A stretch of DNA of 64,000 bases from Delphinapterus leucas (Eukaryota > Chordata > Mammalia > Artiodactyla > Monodontidae): positions 73,076,096-73,140,095 of the forward strand of contig NW_022098069.1 of NCBI RefSeq assembly GCF_002288925.2, in the 5' to 3' direction. Shown here one piece after another: positions 1 to 12,554 of the stretch; position 1 is the first letter of the stretch; every line of letters begins with the position of its first letter. The position numbers and the translations under genes were made by a program. The notes under the pieces were generated by a model. It saw nothing but the letters and a program-made list of their open reading frames with translations. It was not told the DNA's origin and searched no databases.

Positions 1-3000
1 CATTTGCAAATATTTTCTCCCATTCTGAGGGTTGTCTTTTCATCTGGTTTATGGTTTCCTTTGCTGTGCAAAAGCTTTTAACTTTCATTAGGTCCCATTT
101 GTTTATCTTTGTTTTTATTTCCATTTCTCTAGGAGGTGGGTCAAAAAGGATCTTGCTGTGCTTTATGTCATAGAGTGTTCTAAGTTTTCCTCTAAGAGTT
201 TTATACTGTCTGGCCTTACATTTAGGTCTTTAATCCATTTTGAGTTTATTTTTGTGTATGGTGTTAGGGAGTGTTCTAATTTCATCCTTTTACATGTAGT
301 TGTCTAGTTTTCCCAGCACCACTTATTGAAGAGGCTATCTTTTCTCCATCATATATTCTTGTCTCCTTTATCAAAAATAAGGTGACCATCTGTGCATGGG
401 TTTATCTCTGGGTTTATCCTGTTCCACTGATCTATATTTCTGTTTTTGTGCCAGTACCCTACTATCTTGATTACTGTAGCTTTGTAGTATACTCTGAAGT
501 CTGGGAGCCTGATTCCTCCAGCTCCGTTTCTCTTTCTCAGATTGCTTTGCCTACTCGGGGTCTTCTGGATTTCCATACAAATTGTGCGATTTTTTGTTCT
601 AGTTCTGTGAAAAATGCCACTGGTAGTTTGTTAGATATTGTACTGAACCTGTAGATTGCTTTGGGTAGTATAGTCATTTTCACAATGCTGATTCTTCAAA
701 TTCAACAACATGGTATATCTCTCCATTTGTATCACCTTTCATTTCTTTCATCAATGTCTTATAGTTTTCTGCATACAGGTCTTTTGTCTCCTTAGGCAGA
801 TTTAGTTCTAGGTATTTTATTCTCTGTTGCAATGGTAAATAGGTGTGTTTCCTTAATTTCTCTTTCAGATTTTTCATCATTAGTGTATAGGAATGCCAGA
901 GATTTCTGTGCATTAACTTTGTATCCTGCTACTTTACCAAATTCATTGAATAGCTCTAGCAGTTTTCCGGTGGAATCTTTAGGATTCTCTATGTATAGTA
1001 CCATGTCATCTGCAAACAGTGACAGCTTTCCTTCTTCTTTTCCAATTTGGATTACTTTTATTTATTTCTCTTCTCTGATTGCTGTCGCTAAAACGTCCAA
1101 AACTATGTTGAATAACAGTGGTGAGAGTGGGCAACCTTGTCTTGTTCCTGATCTTAGTGGAAATGGTTTGTTTTTTAGCATTGAGAACGATGTTGGCTGT
1201 AGATTTGTCATATATAGCATTTACTATGTTGAGGTATCTTCCCTCTATGCCTACTTTCTGGAGTGTTTTTATCATAAATGGATGTTGAATTTTGTCGAAA
1301 GCTTTTTCTGCATCCATTGAGATGATCATATGGTTTTTATCCTTCAATTTGTTAATATGGTATATCACATTGATTAATTGGTGTATATTGAAGAATCCTT
1401 GCATTCCTGGGATAAACCCCACTTGATCATGGTATGTGATCCTTTTAATGCACTGTTGGATTCTGTTGGCTAGTATTGCATTAAGGATTTTTGCACCTAT
1501 GTTCCTCAGTGATATTGGCCTGTTGCTTTCTTTGTGACATCTTTGTCTGGTTTTGGTATCAGGGTGATGGTGGCCTCATAGAATGAGTTTGGGAGTGTTC
1601 CTCCCTCTGCTATATTTTGCAAAAGTTTGAGAAGGATACATGTTAGCTCTTCTCTAAATGTTTGATAGAATTCACCTGTGAAGCCACCTGGTCCTGGGCT
1701 TTTGTTTGTTGGAAGATTTTTAATCACAGTCTCAATTTCAGTGCTTGTGATTGGTCTGTTTATATTTTCTATTTTTTCCTGGTTCAGTCTCAGAAGGTTG
1801 TACCTTTCCAAAAATTTGTCCATTTCTTCCAAGTTGTCCATTTTATTGGCATACAGTTGCTTGTGGTAATCTCTCATGATCCTTTGTATTTCTGCTGTGT
1901 CAGTGTAACTTCTCCTTTTTCATTTCTAATTCTATTGATTTGAGTCTTCTCCCATTTTTTCTTGATCAGTCTGGCTAATGGTTTATTAATTTTGTTTATC
2001 TTCTCAAAGAACCAGCTTTTAGTTTTATTGATCTTTGCTATTGTTTCCTTCATTTCTTTTTCATTTATTTCTGACCTGATCTTTATGATTTCTTTCCTTC
2101 TGCTAATTTTGGCGGTTTTTTGTTCTTCTTTCTCTAATAGCTTTAGGTGAAAGGTTAAGTTGTTTATTTGAGATGTTTCTTGTTTCTTGAGGTAGGATTG
2201 TACTGCTATAAACTTGCCTCTTAGAACTGCTTTTGCTGCATCCCATAGGTTTTCGGTCGTTGAGTTTTCATTATCATTTGTTCCTAGGTATTTTTTGATT
2301 TGCTCTTTGATTTCATCAGTGATCTTTTGGTTATTAAATAGTGTATTGTTTAGCCTCCACGTGTTTGTATTTTTTACAGACTTTTTCCTGTCATTGATAT
2401 CTAGTCTCATAGTGCTGTGGTTGGAAAAGATACTTGATATGATTTCAATTTTCTTAAATTTACCAAGGCTTCATTTGTGACCCAAGATATGATCTATCCT
2501 GGAGAATGTTCCATGAGCCCTTGAAGAAAGTGTATTCTGTTGTTTTGAATGGAATGTCCTATAAAAATCAATTAAGTCAATCTTGTTTAATGTGTCATTG
2601 AAAGCTTCTGTTTCCTTATTTATTTTCATTTTGGATGATCCTTCCATTGGTGAAAGTGGGGTGGTAAAGTCCCCTACTATGACTGTGTTAATGTCGATTT
2701 CCCCTTTTATGGCTGTTAGCATTTGCCTTATGTATTGAGGTGTTCCTATGTTGGGTGCATATTTACAATTGTTATATCTTCTTCTTGGATTGATCCCTTG
2801 ATCATTATGTAGTGTCTTTCTTTGTCTCTTGTAATAGTCTTTATTTTAAAGTCTATTTTTTCTGACATGAGAATTGCTACTCTGGCTTTCTTTTGATTTC
2901 CATTTGCATGGAATATCTTTTTCCATGCCCTCACTTTCAGTCTGTATGTGTCCCTAGGTCTGAAGTGGGTCTCTTGTAGACACCATATATATGGGTCTTG

Positions 3001-3096
3001 TTTTTGTATCCATTCAGCCAGTCTATGTCTTTTAGTTGGAGCATTTAATCCATTTACATTTAAAGTAATTATTGATAAGTATGTTCCTCTTACCAT
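1..3096 (-). pseudogene. L1 ORF2 (endonuclease and reverse transcriptase), decayed and truncated by the window
   Basis: ORF2 encodes the endonuclease and reverse transcriptase used for target-primed reverse transcription. The start is placed at the ATG at 3096-3094, which opens the endonuclease (frame 3096-2746, with TLNVNGLN and QETHF). The next piece (2722-2471) has GDFTTPLS where the usual motif is GDFN, and ends in SRIDHILGHK, the Asp-His part of the active site. Reverse transcriptase pieces follow: [15 protein letters not shown] near 1700, [14 protein letters not shown] near 1300, and the catalytic FADD at 1016-1005. C-terminal pieces lie at 913-680 and 576-349. The frame changes several times, so no full enzyme can be made. 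The Cys-rich C-terminus is off the window. Confidence 0.92.
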
Positions 3097-3153
3097 TTTA
3101 ATTATTTTGGGTTTGTTATTGTAGGGTTTTCTTCCTACTCTTGTGTTTCCTGC

Positions 3154-4029
3154 CTAGAGAAGTTCCTTTAGCATTTGTTGTAAAGCTGGTTTGGTGTGCT
3201 GAATTTTCTTAGCTTTTGCTTGTCTGTTAAGGTTTCAACTTCTCTGTCGAATCTGAATGAGATCCTTGCTGGGTAGAGTAATCTTGGTTGTAGGTTTTTC
3301 CCTTGCATCACTTTAAATATGTCCTGCCACTCCCTTCTGGCTTGCAGAGTTTCTGCTGAAAGATCAGCTGTTAACCTTATGGCGATTTCCTTATATGTTT
3401 TTGTTGTTTTTCCCTTGCTGCTTTTAATACTTTTTCTTTGTATTTAATTTTTGATAGTCTGATTAATATGTGTCTTGGCATGTTTGTCCTTGGATTCATC
3501 CTGTATGGCACTCTCTGCACTTCTTGGACTTGACTATTTCCTTTGCCATATTAGCGAAGTTTTCAACTATAATCTCTTCAAATATTTTCTCAGTCCCTTC
3601 CTTTTCCTCTTCTTCTTCTGGGACCCCTATAATTCAACTGTTGGTGCGTTTAATGTTGTCCCAGAGGTCTCTGGGACTGTCCTCAATTCTTTTCTTTTCT
3701 CTTTATTCTGCTCTGCAGCCGTTATTTCCACTATTTTATCTTCCAGGTTACTTATTCGTTCTTCTGCCTCAGTTATTCAGCTATTGATTCCTTCTAGAGA
3801 ATTTTTAATTTTATTTATTGTGTTGTTCATCATTGTTTGCTCTTTAGTTCTTCTAGGTCCTTGTTAAACATTTCTTATACTCTCTCCATTCTATTTCCAA
3901 GACTTTGGATCATCTTTTCTAACATTACTCTGAATTCTTTTTCAAGTAGACTGCCTATTTCCTCTTTGTTTGGTCTGGTGGGGTTTTACCTTGCTCCTTC
4001 ATCTGCTATGTGTTTCTCTGTCTTCTCAT
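3154..4029 (-). pseudogene. L1 ORF1 (RNA-binding chaperone), decayed
   Basis: ORF1 encodes the trimeric RNA-binding protein that coats L1 RNA. The start is taken as the ATG at 4029-4027 because it is followed by the Met-Arg-Arg-Gln-Arg type N-terminus seen in this family. An in-frame TAG occurs only seven codons later. The coiled-coil part lies near 3900-3700 and the RNA-recognition and C-terminal parts near 3650-3160. The TAG at 3156-3154 is the likely original end, about 58 bp before ORF2. Several stops and frame changes make it a pseudogene. The boundaries are inferred by alignment in thought with the plus-strand L1 at 55.5-56.4 kb. Confidence 0.85.
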
Positions 4030-6366
4030 TTTTCTTAACTTACTGTGTTCGGCGTCTCCTTTTTGCAGGCTGCAGGTTCATAGTTCCTGTTGTTTTTGGC
4101 GTCTGCCCCCAGGAGCTAAGGTTGATTCAGTGGGTTGTGTAGGCTTCCTGGTGGAGGGGACTGGTGCCTGTGTTCTGGTGGATGAGGCTGGATCTTGTCT
4201 TACTGGTGGGCAGGATCACATATGGTGGTGTGTTTTGGGGTGTCTGTGACCTTATTATGATTTTAGGCAGCCTCTCTGCTAATGGGTGGGGTTGTGTTTC
4301 TGTCTTGCTAGTTGTTTGCCATAGGTTGTCCAGCACTGTAGCTTGCTGGTCATTGAGATGGAGATCTCTGGGAGAGCTTTCACTGTTTGATATTACCTGG
4401 AGCCAGGAGGACTCTGGTGGACCAATGTCCTGAACTCAGCTCTCCCACCTCAGAGGCACAGGCCTGACACCCAGCCAGAGCACCAAGACCCTGTCAGCCA
4501 CACTGCTCAGAAGAAAAATGAGAAAAAATGAAAAAAGAAAAAAAAATTAAATTAAAAAGTTATTAAAATAAAAAAATTATTAAAAATAAAAAAAAATTTT
4601 AATGAAAAAAAGAAAAAGGAGAGCAACCAAACCAAAAAACAAATCCACCGATGATAGCAAGCATTAAAAACTATACTTAAAAAAAAAATATTTAAAAAAA
4701 GGACAGGGCTTCCCTGGTGGCGCAGTTGTTGAGAGTCCGCCTGCCAATGCAGGGGACACGGGTTCGTGCCCCAGTCCGGGAAGATCCCACATGCCGCGGA
4801 GCGGCTGGGCCCATGAGCCATGGCCGCTGAGCCTGCACATCCGGAGCCTGTGCTCCGCAACAAAGAGAGGCCACAACAGTGAGAGGCCCGTGTACCACAA
4901 AAAAAAAAAAAAAGGACAGACAGAACCCTAGGACAAATGGTAAAAGCAAAACTATACAGACCAAATCACACAAAGAAGCATACACATACACACTAAGAAA
5001 AAGAGCAAAAGGAAAAAAATATATACATTTATATATGAAAAAGGAGGAAGAGAGCAACCAAATCAATAAACAAATCTACCAATGATAATAAACTCTAAAT
5101 ACTGAACTAGGATAAACATAAAACCAGAAACAAATTAGATGCAGAAAGCAAACCCAATTCTACAGTTCCTCCCAAAATCCACCACCACAATTTTGGGATG
5201 ATTCGTTGTCTCTTCAGGTATTCCAGAGATGCAGCGTACATCAAGTTGATCGTGAAGATTTGATCCACTGTTCCTGAGGCCGCTGGGAGAGATTTCCCTT
5301 CCTCTTCTTTGTTCACACAGCTCCTGGGGTTCAGCTTTGGATTTGGCCCCGTCTCTGCGTGTAGGTCACCTGAGTGCGTCTTTTCCTGCCCAGACAGGAC
5401 GGGGTTAAAGAAGCAGCTGATTAGGGGGCTCTGGCTCACTCAGGCCAGGAGGAGGGAGGGGTACAGAATGTGGGGCAAACCTATGGCGCCAGAGGTCGGC
5501 ATGATGTTGCAGCAGCCTGAGGCATGCTGTGTGTTCTCCCGGGGAGGTTGCCCCTGGATCACGGGACCCTGGCAGTGGTGGGCTGCACAGGCTCCCAGGA
5601 GGGGAGGTGTGGAGAGTGACCTGTGCTTGCACACAGGCTTCTTGGTGTCTCCAGCAGCAGCCTTAGCATCTCATGCCCGTCTCTGGTGTCCGCGCTGATA
5701 ACCGCAGCCCGCGCCCATCTCTGGAGCTTGTTTAGGCGGTGCTCTGAATCCCCCTTCCTCACGCACCCCGAAACGACAGTCTCTTGCCTCTTCGGCAGGT
5801 CCAGACTTTTTCCCGAACTCTCTCCTGGCTAGCTGTGGCACACTAGTCCCCTTCAGGCTGTGTTCACACAGCCAACCCCAGTCCTCTCCTTGGGGTCTGA
5901 CCTCCAAAGCCGGAGCCTCAGCTCCCAGCCCCTGCCCACCCTGGCAGGTGAGCAGGGAAGCCTCTCAGGCTGGTGAGTGCTGGTCGGCACCGATCCTCTG
6001 TGTGGGAATCTCTCCACTTTGCCCTCTGCACCCGTGTTGCTGCGCTCTCCTCTGTGGCTCCGAAGCTTCCCCGCCGCCATACCCCATCTCTACAAGTGAA
6101 GGGGCTTCCTAGTGTGTGGAAACTTTTCCTCTTTCACAGCTCCGTCCCAGAGGCGCAGGTCTCGTCCCTATTCTTTTGTCTCTGTTTTTTCTTTTTTCTC
6201 TTGCCCTACCCCGGTACGTGGGGAGCTTCTTGCCTTTGGGGAAGTCCAAGGTCTTCTGTCAGCATTCAGTATGTGTTCTGTAGGAGTTGTTCCACATGTA
6301 GATGTATTTCTGATTTATTTGTGGGGAGGAAGGTGATTTCCACGTCTTACTCTTCCGCCATACTGA
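4030..6366 (-). promoter_or_regulatory. L1 5' UTR with GC-rich internal promoter region
   Basis: This is the leader of the minus-strand L1. The distal part (about 5250-6366) is GC-rich and contains CpGs, in contrast to the AT-rich flanks, as expected for an L1 internal RNA polymerase II promoter. The tip near 6355-6366 reads CAGTATGGCGG on the minus strand, resembling a YY1 site that positions L1 transcription start. The proximal part (4500-5100) is A-rich on the plus strand and holds two diverged copies of a segment beginning GAGCAACCAAA (near 4621 and 5052). Promoter activity is inferred from family knowledge. Confidence 0.7.
4707..4913 (+). mobile_element. CHR-type SINE (tRNA-derived) in the L1 5' UTR
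   Basis: The element starts GGGCTTCCCTGGTGGCGCAG and has the B-box-like GGTTCGTGCC. It ends in CGTGTACCAC plus a poly(A). It is flanked by AAAAAAAGGACAG at 4694-4706, with a matching GGACAG after the tail (to 4919), so it was inserted by L1-type target-primed reverse transcription. It lies antisense to the host L1. Removing it restores continuity of the 5' UTR. Frames through it on either strand are not genes. Confidence 0.95.
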
Positions 6367-6719
6367 AGGTCTTACTTCATTTTATTTTACAATATGATTT
6401 CATTTTACAATTTCTAAACTATGTTGGATAATATTACAGATCATTTTTATGGGAACTAGACTAGGGTGTGACATTTCTGTCTTGCGTACAGAGGGGCTTT
6501 GAAGTCCGTTTAAATAATGCATGGTTCTGACCCATTTCAGAGACTGCTAGGAGAAAAATCTATATTGCCATGAATAGCTCAAAGAGGAACCACAAAGAAG
6601 CAGTGAGTTGCACTGAGGGGGCAGCCTCAGGAAGGTGTAGCAGGAATGCTCTTGACAGAGCGCTGTTCTCGTCCTCACCCCACAGAGCAAACAACCCAAT
6701 AGGATCAGTTCAGGGTGTC
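6367..6719. other. Unassigned AT-rich sequence
   Basis: This stretch separates the L1 5' end from a MER5A remnant. I recognise no gene, RNA or repeat in it. Confidence 0.5.
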
Positions 6720-6905
6720 TCTAGGGAGCTTTATTGTGACAATTCTTCATTGTATGGGATGTTCTGTGCATTGCAGGATATCTTGCATCCTTGACCCCAC
6801 CCACCCACCCACTAAACACCATCAGTATTTTGTGATCACTGTTACAACAAAAATTTCCCTAGCGGTAGATAACAATCCTTTTTTAGAACCTCTGGGTTAA
6901 AAGAA
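6720..6905 (+). mobile_element. MER5A-like hAT-Charlie DNA transposon remnant
   Basis: The order of segments matches the MER5A consensus: TTATTGTGACAATTCTTC, GGGATGTTCTGTGCATTGCA, the CCCACCCACTAAA stretch, GTTACAACAAAAATTTCC, and an end near AACCTCTGGGTT. MER5A is an ancient non-autonomous element mobilised by a hAT-type transposase. It is diverged and lacks clean terminal repeats. Confidence 0.75.
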
Positions 6906-9689
6906 CAAAAATCTCAAAAAACACTTCTTTCCTGCTCTTGATGTTTCCTTCCAATGTGAAAGAAGCCCCTTCAAAGTAACATTCTTGGGCTCTTGCCAAA
7001 ACTTTACTCCCCCTTCCCCAAGAGAGGCACACAGACTTACTGATTGAAAATGTTAAGAAAAATAAACTGGCGTGTTCAACTCATTTCCCCTTCCCTTTCT
7101 CTTAGAAATAAGATGACTGCAGAAAGCAAAGAATTCAGTGCTACCTCCCCAACTGAAGGTTGTATGGGACAGCTCTGACCCTGCCAGGTAGTGTCTGCCT
7201 GCCTAGTCCTGTGCTATCTGGGACTGGTTGGGGAAGGCTGTCTAGCTGTTTTGAGGAAGCCCACTGTTCCTATGGCTAAACCACAATCTCCAATATTAGT
7301 GTTATGAAACATAAAGATGGCATTCTGATCTCCCATCTTCTCTATTTCATTTCTCAGTTCACTCAAAACATTAAAAGAGGGATATTATTTACTGAACCTG
7401 CTCAAACCCCAAGTCTGCCTGTCTACTAACTTAAATTTTCTACTAATCTAGATTTCTTTCCCCATTTTTCTTTAACAAAACATCTAAATCAAGCCCACAT
7501 TTTTGAAAAGCCTAGTCTTCTCAACCTCTCCCACTCATATGCAAAGTCTATGGTGGCTAAGAAAATACAGACACTTAGAAATAGTTTCGTATTAAAAACC
7601 TCTGGGAAACACAAACAGCAAGTGCTATCCAGGAAAACCCTAATTCACAATGATTTTTTTCCCAAAATATTTATTTATTTTTTCTCTATCCCCCAAATTC
7701 TTAAATCAGATCAACCTTCTTCTAAAGAATCTTCAATAAAATAATTTTATCACTAAAACTTTAGAAAACACAGAGATTAAACACAGAGATTAAAAATTCA
7801 TTGTTAAAGAGTTTATCATCTCTCACTCTTTTTTTAACAGTACTTTCACTGCCAGAAATATTTTCCACAAAGATATCCCAATTCAAATCTTTTGAGCTAC
7901 TCAACTGTTCAACTATTTGGGGTTTTGAAGGAAAATAACAGACAGCATTTTTTCAGCCACTTTTTCCTCTTAATCGCTAAACACATATACTTTAAGAGAA
8001 ATTTAATCCAGCTTCTTCTGGTTTGTTTCCATTTAAATCATTAAAATGTTATTTTTTAAAAGCCATTTGTTGTCCAAGAGACTTTTTAAATTAGCTTCTT
8101 TGCTTAAAAATCCAAATTGGCCATAAGAGCATGAGCTCTGATGCCAAAAGGTTCAGGTTTGGAACAAAAGTGTGAGCCCAAGTTGGAAATCAGTTTTACA
8201 TGCCCACTGTGACCTAAAGGGAACATGTGGACTCCTTCCCCAACTCACCAAGCCTTCTGTGGAAGCAAACATTATAGCCGAGGTTACCAAAAGGTCTTCA
8301 AAATAAATCCTGCATTCAGTAATCAGTCAGAGCTTTTGGAAATACTAATTTATGGCCTTAATAGTCTTACGTTTGTGCTAATCATGTGTGATTTGTCCTC
8401 CACATTGTTTAAGAGGGAAAATGCTTTCAACTAAAGTTTAATTCATAAAATAATGAAATGTATTAACTCCTTTTTATAGTGTTTACTCTTTCATCTTTCA
8501 AAACTAAGAAAAATCCCTTCAATTTGAAGAGAATGTGTCCCCCTTGAGTAACACCATTATTTGAGGTCATTTTACCTCATGCTATCTACTAAGGGAAAAA
8601 AAAAGTATTTCCTCAAAAATACCATTATCACTAGTAGTACATTTTTGCACACTTTTGTTGATACATCATAAACTAGGAGAAAGCACCTACTTCCAAATAT
8701 AAAACAAAGTACCAAACTACCATGTAACACTGACGGAGGTAAAAGAAACTCCTGGAAAAAATTTTCCTCTTTGCTTATTGGTTAGAAAAAAAATTAAAGT
8801 TTAACTTCCTTTGAGCACAAGTTTCTCGGTCTTCCTAATCTTATTTATTACTGACTTTTTTGTGTTAGAAAGATATATAATTCACATTTGCCTACCTTCT
8901 CCTTCAAAGCAATCAATATGGAAATATATTTCTACAAACTGTGAAGACTGGAAAAATGAAAGTAACAATTTTCTAAGATACAAAGACTATTTTCTTGCTT
9001 GTCTTAACATACAGACAATTGGAAGAGACAGTTCAAAGAAATAACAGATAAAGAAGGAAGTCCACAAGTTCAGACTAAAGATACAGTTTATCTAAGGGAC
9101 ATATTGTCAGTTTTCAGAATGCTGGTTTTTGGTGAAACAAGAAAGAAGCATTCAAGAATACATCTAGTTTTACACACTGATTAGCATTTAACAAACCTAG
9201 TTCTAGCTTCTCACTTTAAAACACGATGTCAAAATGTCCTTAAGTATGCTTAAATGACTTTTATGCATACCTACCTATCTACTTCCTGAGGGATTAATAG
9301 TCCAAAAGTCATCAAACAATTCTCTATCACACTGTAGTAACTTGACAGTCCACTAAATGAATGCATTAAACTGACAACCTATAAACCATTACTTACCAAA
9401 TGATAGTTTATATATCAATTACTCAATGGAGGTTTATTTATAATGATATCTTAATGAATTATGATCAGTAGTGGCAACAAAATTAAAAGATGTATAAACT
9501 TGCCTAATTGAAAACTCTACAGTAGCTTTACTTTGTAACTTTCATAATTTATTATTAAATTTTTAAGCAGTACAAAGTTACCCTTATTCATTGCTGCAAT
9601 TTATGCTTTTAAATTGATCTTTTGTTGCTTCCCTTTAATTCTCTATCCAGGACTCTATAATCCTAAATACAAATGACACAAGATATAGG
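6906..9689. other. Unassigned AT-rich sequence
   Basis: About 2.8 kb without a recognisable gene or clear repeat. A very weak MIR-like stretch near 8123-8170 (AGAGCATGAGCTCTGATGCC) is too short to call. Short open frames here lack any recognisable domain. Confidence 0.5.
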
Positions 9690-9702
9690 AAGACAATTTT
9701 TT

Positions 9703-9911
9703 TTTTTTTTTTTTTTTTTTTGTTAAACGGGCCTCTCACTGTTGTGGCCTCTCCCGTTGCAGAGCACAGGCTCCGGACACGCAGGCCCAGCGGCCATGGC
9801 TCACGGGCCCAGCCACTCCGTGGCATGTGGGATCCTCCCAGACTGGGCCACGAACCCGTGTCCCCTGCATCGGCAGGCAGACTCTCAACCACTGCGCCAC
9901 CACGGAAGCCC
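9703..9911 (-). mobile_element. CHR-type SINE
   Basis: A poly(T) precedes GGGCCTCTCACTGTTGTGGC, and the unit ends in GGGCTTCC on the other strand, so the SINE lies on the minus strand. The 13-bp target duplication AAGACAATTTTTT is present at 9690-9702 and 9916-9928. The tRNA-like part is at the 3' side in window coordinates. Open frames across it are artefacts of the SINE. Confidence 0.95.
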
Positions 9912-9928
9912 ATGAAAGACAATTTTTT

Positions 9929-12554
9929 ATTAATAATAGCAAAAAGTAATCATTTTCAGGGTTCCCCAAGTACTTATTAAGCTCTTTGCGTAGCCCAATG
10001 CTGACATTTGTAGAAAGATAATATGTTGTTCAATAAAGAAACTGTAAGATTTTCCTTCTTTTACATGAGCAGTGGCTCATGTAAAGGTCCGCACACTGTA
10101 TTGAGTTTACTTTGTGAATCTGCTACAAGGAAGATGATCTGATGATTCCAAAGGTCATTATATACCATGTATTCTTTTTTATATATAAAAGAAGGCAACT
10201 ATTTTAGACATCACTCATACAATGAAAAATAAAGTTTTAAGGTTTATATTTTAATATCATGGCCCATATTTAAACGGTTTCATTTTAATCTGAGAAGTCA
10301 ATGCTTTAAACATTGGAATTTTAGAGGAGATAAATATAATTGTACATTCATAACACATCCTCACAAACCAAGTAAAAGGAAACAAATCACTGGTAAAGAG
10401 CCAGACAGATCATAAGTATCATGTCTCAGATATTCTATTTACTATGAAGCATGAATAGTATTACTTACCTGCCTCATTTAAATTAACAATATTTCCCTGA
10501 CAGTAAATTCTGTGGGTTTTTTTAAGGAGTTTTCCATTCCTTTTAGACTTCATCCCTTTGTTTCATGAATGGACCCTGGAAATAATTATTATTTTCCCAT
10601 TTGCAGTTTTGTTATTTTCTCATCAACACTTGTTTTCTCATAACCGTAATGCACAGAATTCTTGCATGGTGTTTGTATTCAATAAATCTCACTCAACATT
10701 TGGCATAGCTCACCCCAACCTATCTTTAATAAGGCAGTAATCCCTTTCCTCAGAGGTTCTGCATCATTCTGACAATCATGGCACTGGTGTAATTTCCTTT
10801 GCCAACAAGACAAAACAGGGAACATTCTACACTGCCTCAAGAGCACCAGCCCAGTAAGAGCATGAGCTCAGCTCTCTCATGGTACAATACCATTGTGATA
10901 AAACAAAAAGGTCCATGTAACAACTTTTTTTTACAGGTTCTCCATGAATTTTAATACTAAGAATCTCATTTAGAAGAAAATAAAAATTAATCCAAAGGAA
11001 CAATCAATTACCTTTTCCTATTAGGTTCCTGATTACACAATAGGCTACTCTAGAAAGTCTTCCTGATTGATTCTCCAAGTCAGGATAAAAGTGACATCCA
11101 CTAACAGGTCCAAACAAAATTTCTATTTCCAATAAGCCAGATAAGAAAAATATATAAAAGAACTCATTTTTTTGCTGGATATAACTACAACAAGAAAGGC
11201 TGGTTGAGCAACATTAAACTTGGCTCACTCATTTAATGGCCTCAGTTTGGGATAGAACTGAATTTATAATGTATGACAGAAGCTAAGTTGTAATGTACAA
11301 TTATATAATTTACTTGAACAGTTGCTTTCCATATGGGAAGCAACAGATTGCCCAGTTGCATTTTGGCTAAGACTAATCCTACCATTATTCAGGGTAAAAC
11401 AGTTTTGTTGAAATCTGGAAATCCTGCAGAAAGCATCTCTAAGTCTCTCTGATGACTCTTGACATTGTTTCCTTTTTCCTTGGAATAGTATACAGCTGTG
11501 TCCTTTGTAAATGGTCCTAACCTACATTTAGCACATAGTTAATTGTCTGGGAAACCATAACTATATCTCACATATTTTACAGATGAGATAACCACTCAGG
11601 TCATTCAGCCAGATTTCCATGATTAAAACAAAAAATGAAATAAAATTCAGAGATGAAGAAGAGACAGAAAAAACAAACAAAAACAAATCTTTGTTGGCAT
11701 ATTCCTTTCTAAACATTTACTATAAGGAAAACGTACTGTGAAGGAAATGGGTCTTTTTCTTTCTCATTTTATATATCAGTTGATAACAAAGTAGAACTCC
11801 TACATATTTAATAATATTCCCTCGCAGTTAAGTTATACTCCAGGAGAAGTATTTTATGGGCTGTGGAACATTCTTACTCATGACCTTAACATCTTACAAC
11901 AGGTTGATGGATAAGCAACACATATTCTATATTGATGCATAAATGATCTGGATCCCAGGATGTATCTTCAAAGTTTGAAAACTTACATTGTCCAGTAAAA
12001 ATCTGTCATCATCACCCTTTGAAAGGGTCTTGAAATTGCAACTACCTATGGCCAAATATCATTTTCTGAACTCTATCCCCCGGAACATGGATTTATGAGT
12101 CCCACGGTTGGACAAAGGGAAATTATCCAAGGCAAGGTTGTCCAAATAGGCAGTTACCCAACAGACTGGAAGCCAAGACAATTCTCTGGAGGTAGCTGCA
12201 CAGGTTCAACTGCAGCTGTGTGGGAAGTATGAACACCAGTCAGTTCTATGAAAAGTTTGGGTGTCCCCAGGAAAAAGAAAATGGGGAGACTGTTTTTGTG
12301 TCCGAGGCTATTGTTTTATATTCTTTTTAAGTGGGAAGGAGGCTTAAGACATTTGCGTATCTGTACTACCTCTAAATAATTACATTACATTATGTTATGT
12401 AATATTACAATTATGTTAAAATATCATAAACTTCTTTTGCAGCTCTCGAGTATTCAAACAGAAAACCAAACAGAAACTTAAGACTGAAAACACAATGCAA
12501 CAACATCAGACACTTCCACATAGTGCCTGCAAAGAATAGCAGTCTTTCATTTGC
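9929..12554. other. Unassigned AT-rich sequence
   Basis: About 2.6 kb with no gene recognised. It contains a perfect 11-bp inverted repeat at 10060-10085 and a possible MIR scrap near 11570-11640 (TTTTACAGATGAGATAA), too short for a firm call. Confidence 0.45.
10060..10085. repeat. Short perfect inverted repeat (hairpin)
   Basis: The arms TTTACATGAGC (10060-10070) and GCTCATGTAAA (10075-10085) are perfectly complementary around the 4-nt loop AGTG. No element boundary or gene context explains it. It could be chance. Confidence 0.85.

Larger units (their letters stand above)
1..6366 (-). mobile_element. L1 LINE retrotransposon, near full length, 3' end beyond the window
   Basis: This autonomous non-LTR retrotransposon is read on the minus strand. 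From its 5' end near 6366 it carries a 5' UTR (6366-4030), ORF1 (4029-3154), a short spacer and ORF2 (from 3096, running off the window start). The 5' tip contains a GTATGGCGGAAGAG-type motif, as expected for the tip of a cetartiodactyl L1. Both ORFs are broken by stops and frameshifts, so the copy is inactive. Its 3' UTR, poly(A) and 3' target duplication are not visible, so insertion boundaries cannot be proven. A CHR SINE sits in the 5' UTR. Confidence 0.93.

Noticed and set aside
5309..6431. Several frames of 60-150 codons in the GC-rich block at 5.3-6.4 kb
   Set aside because: The block is the 5' UTR of the minus-strand L1. GC-rich leaders have few stops, and no domain is seen.
9635..9980. 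Overlapping frames with Ala/Gly/Ser-rich proteins in CHR SINEs (also at 4.7, 21.3, 27.6 and 57.4 kb)
   Set aside because: The same peptide recurs wherever the SINE occurs and on both strands. It is translated SINE sequence, not a gene.
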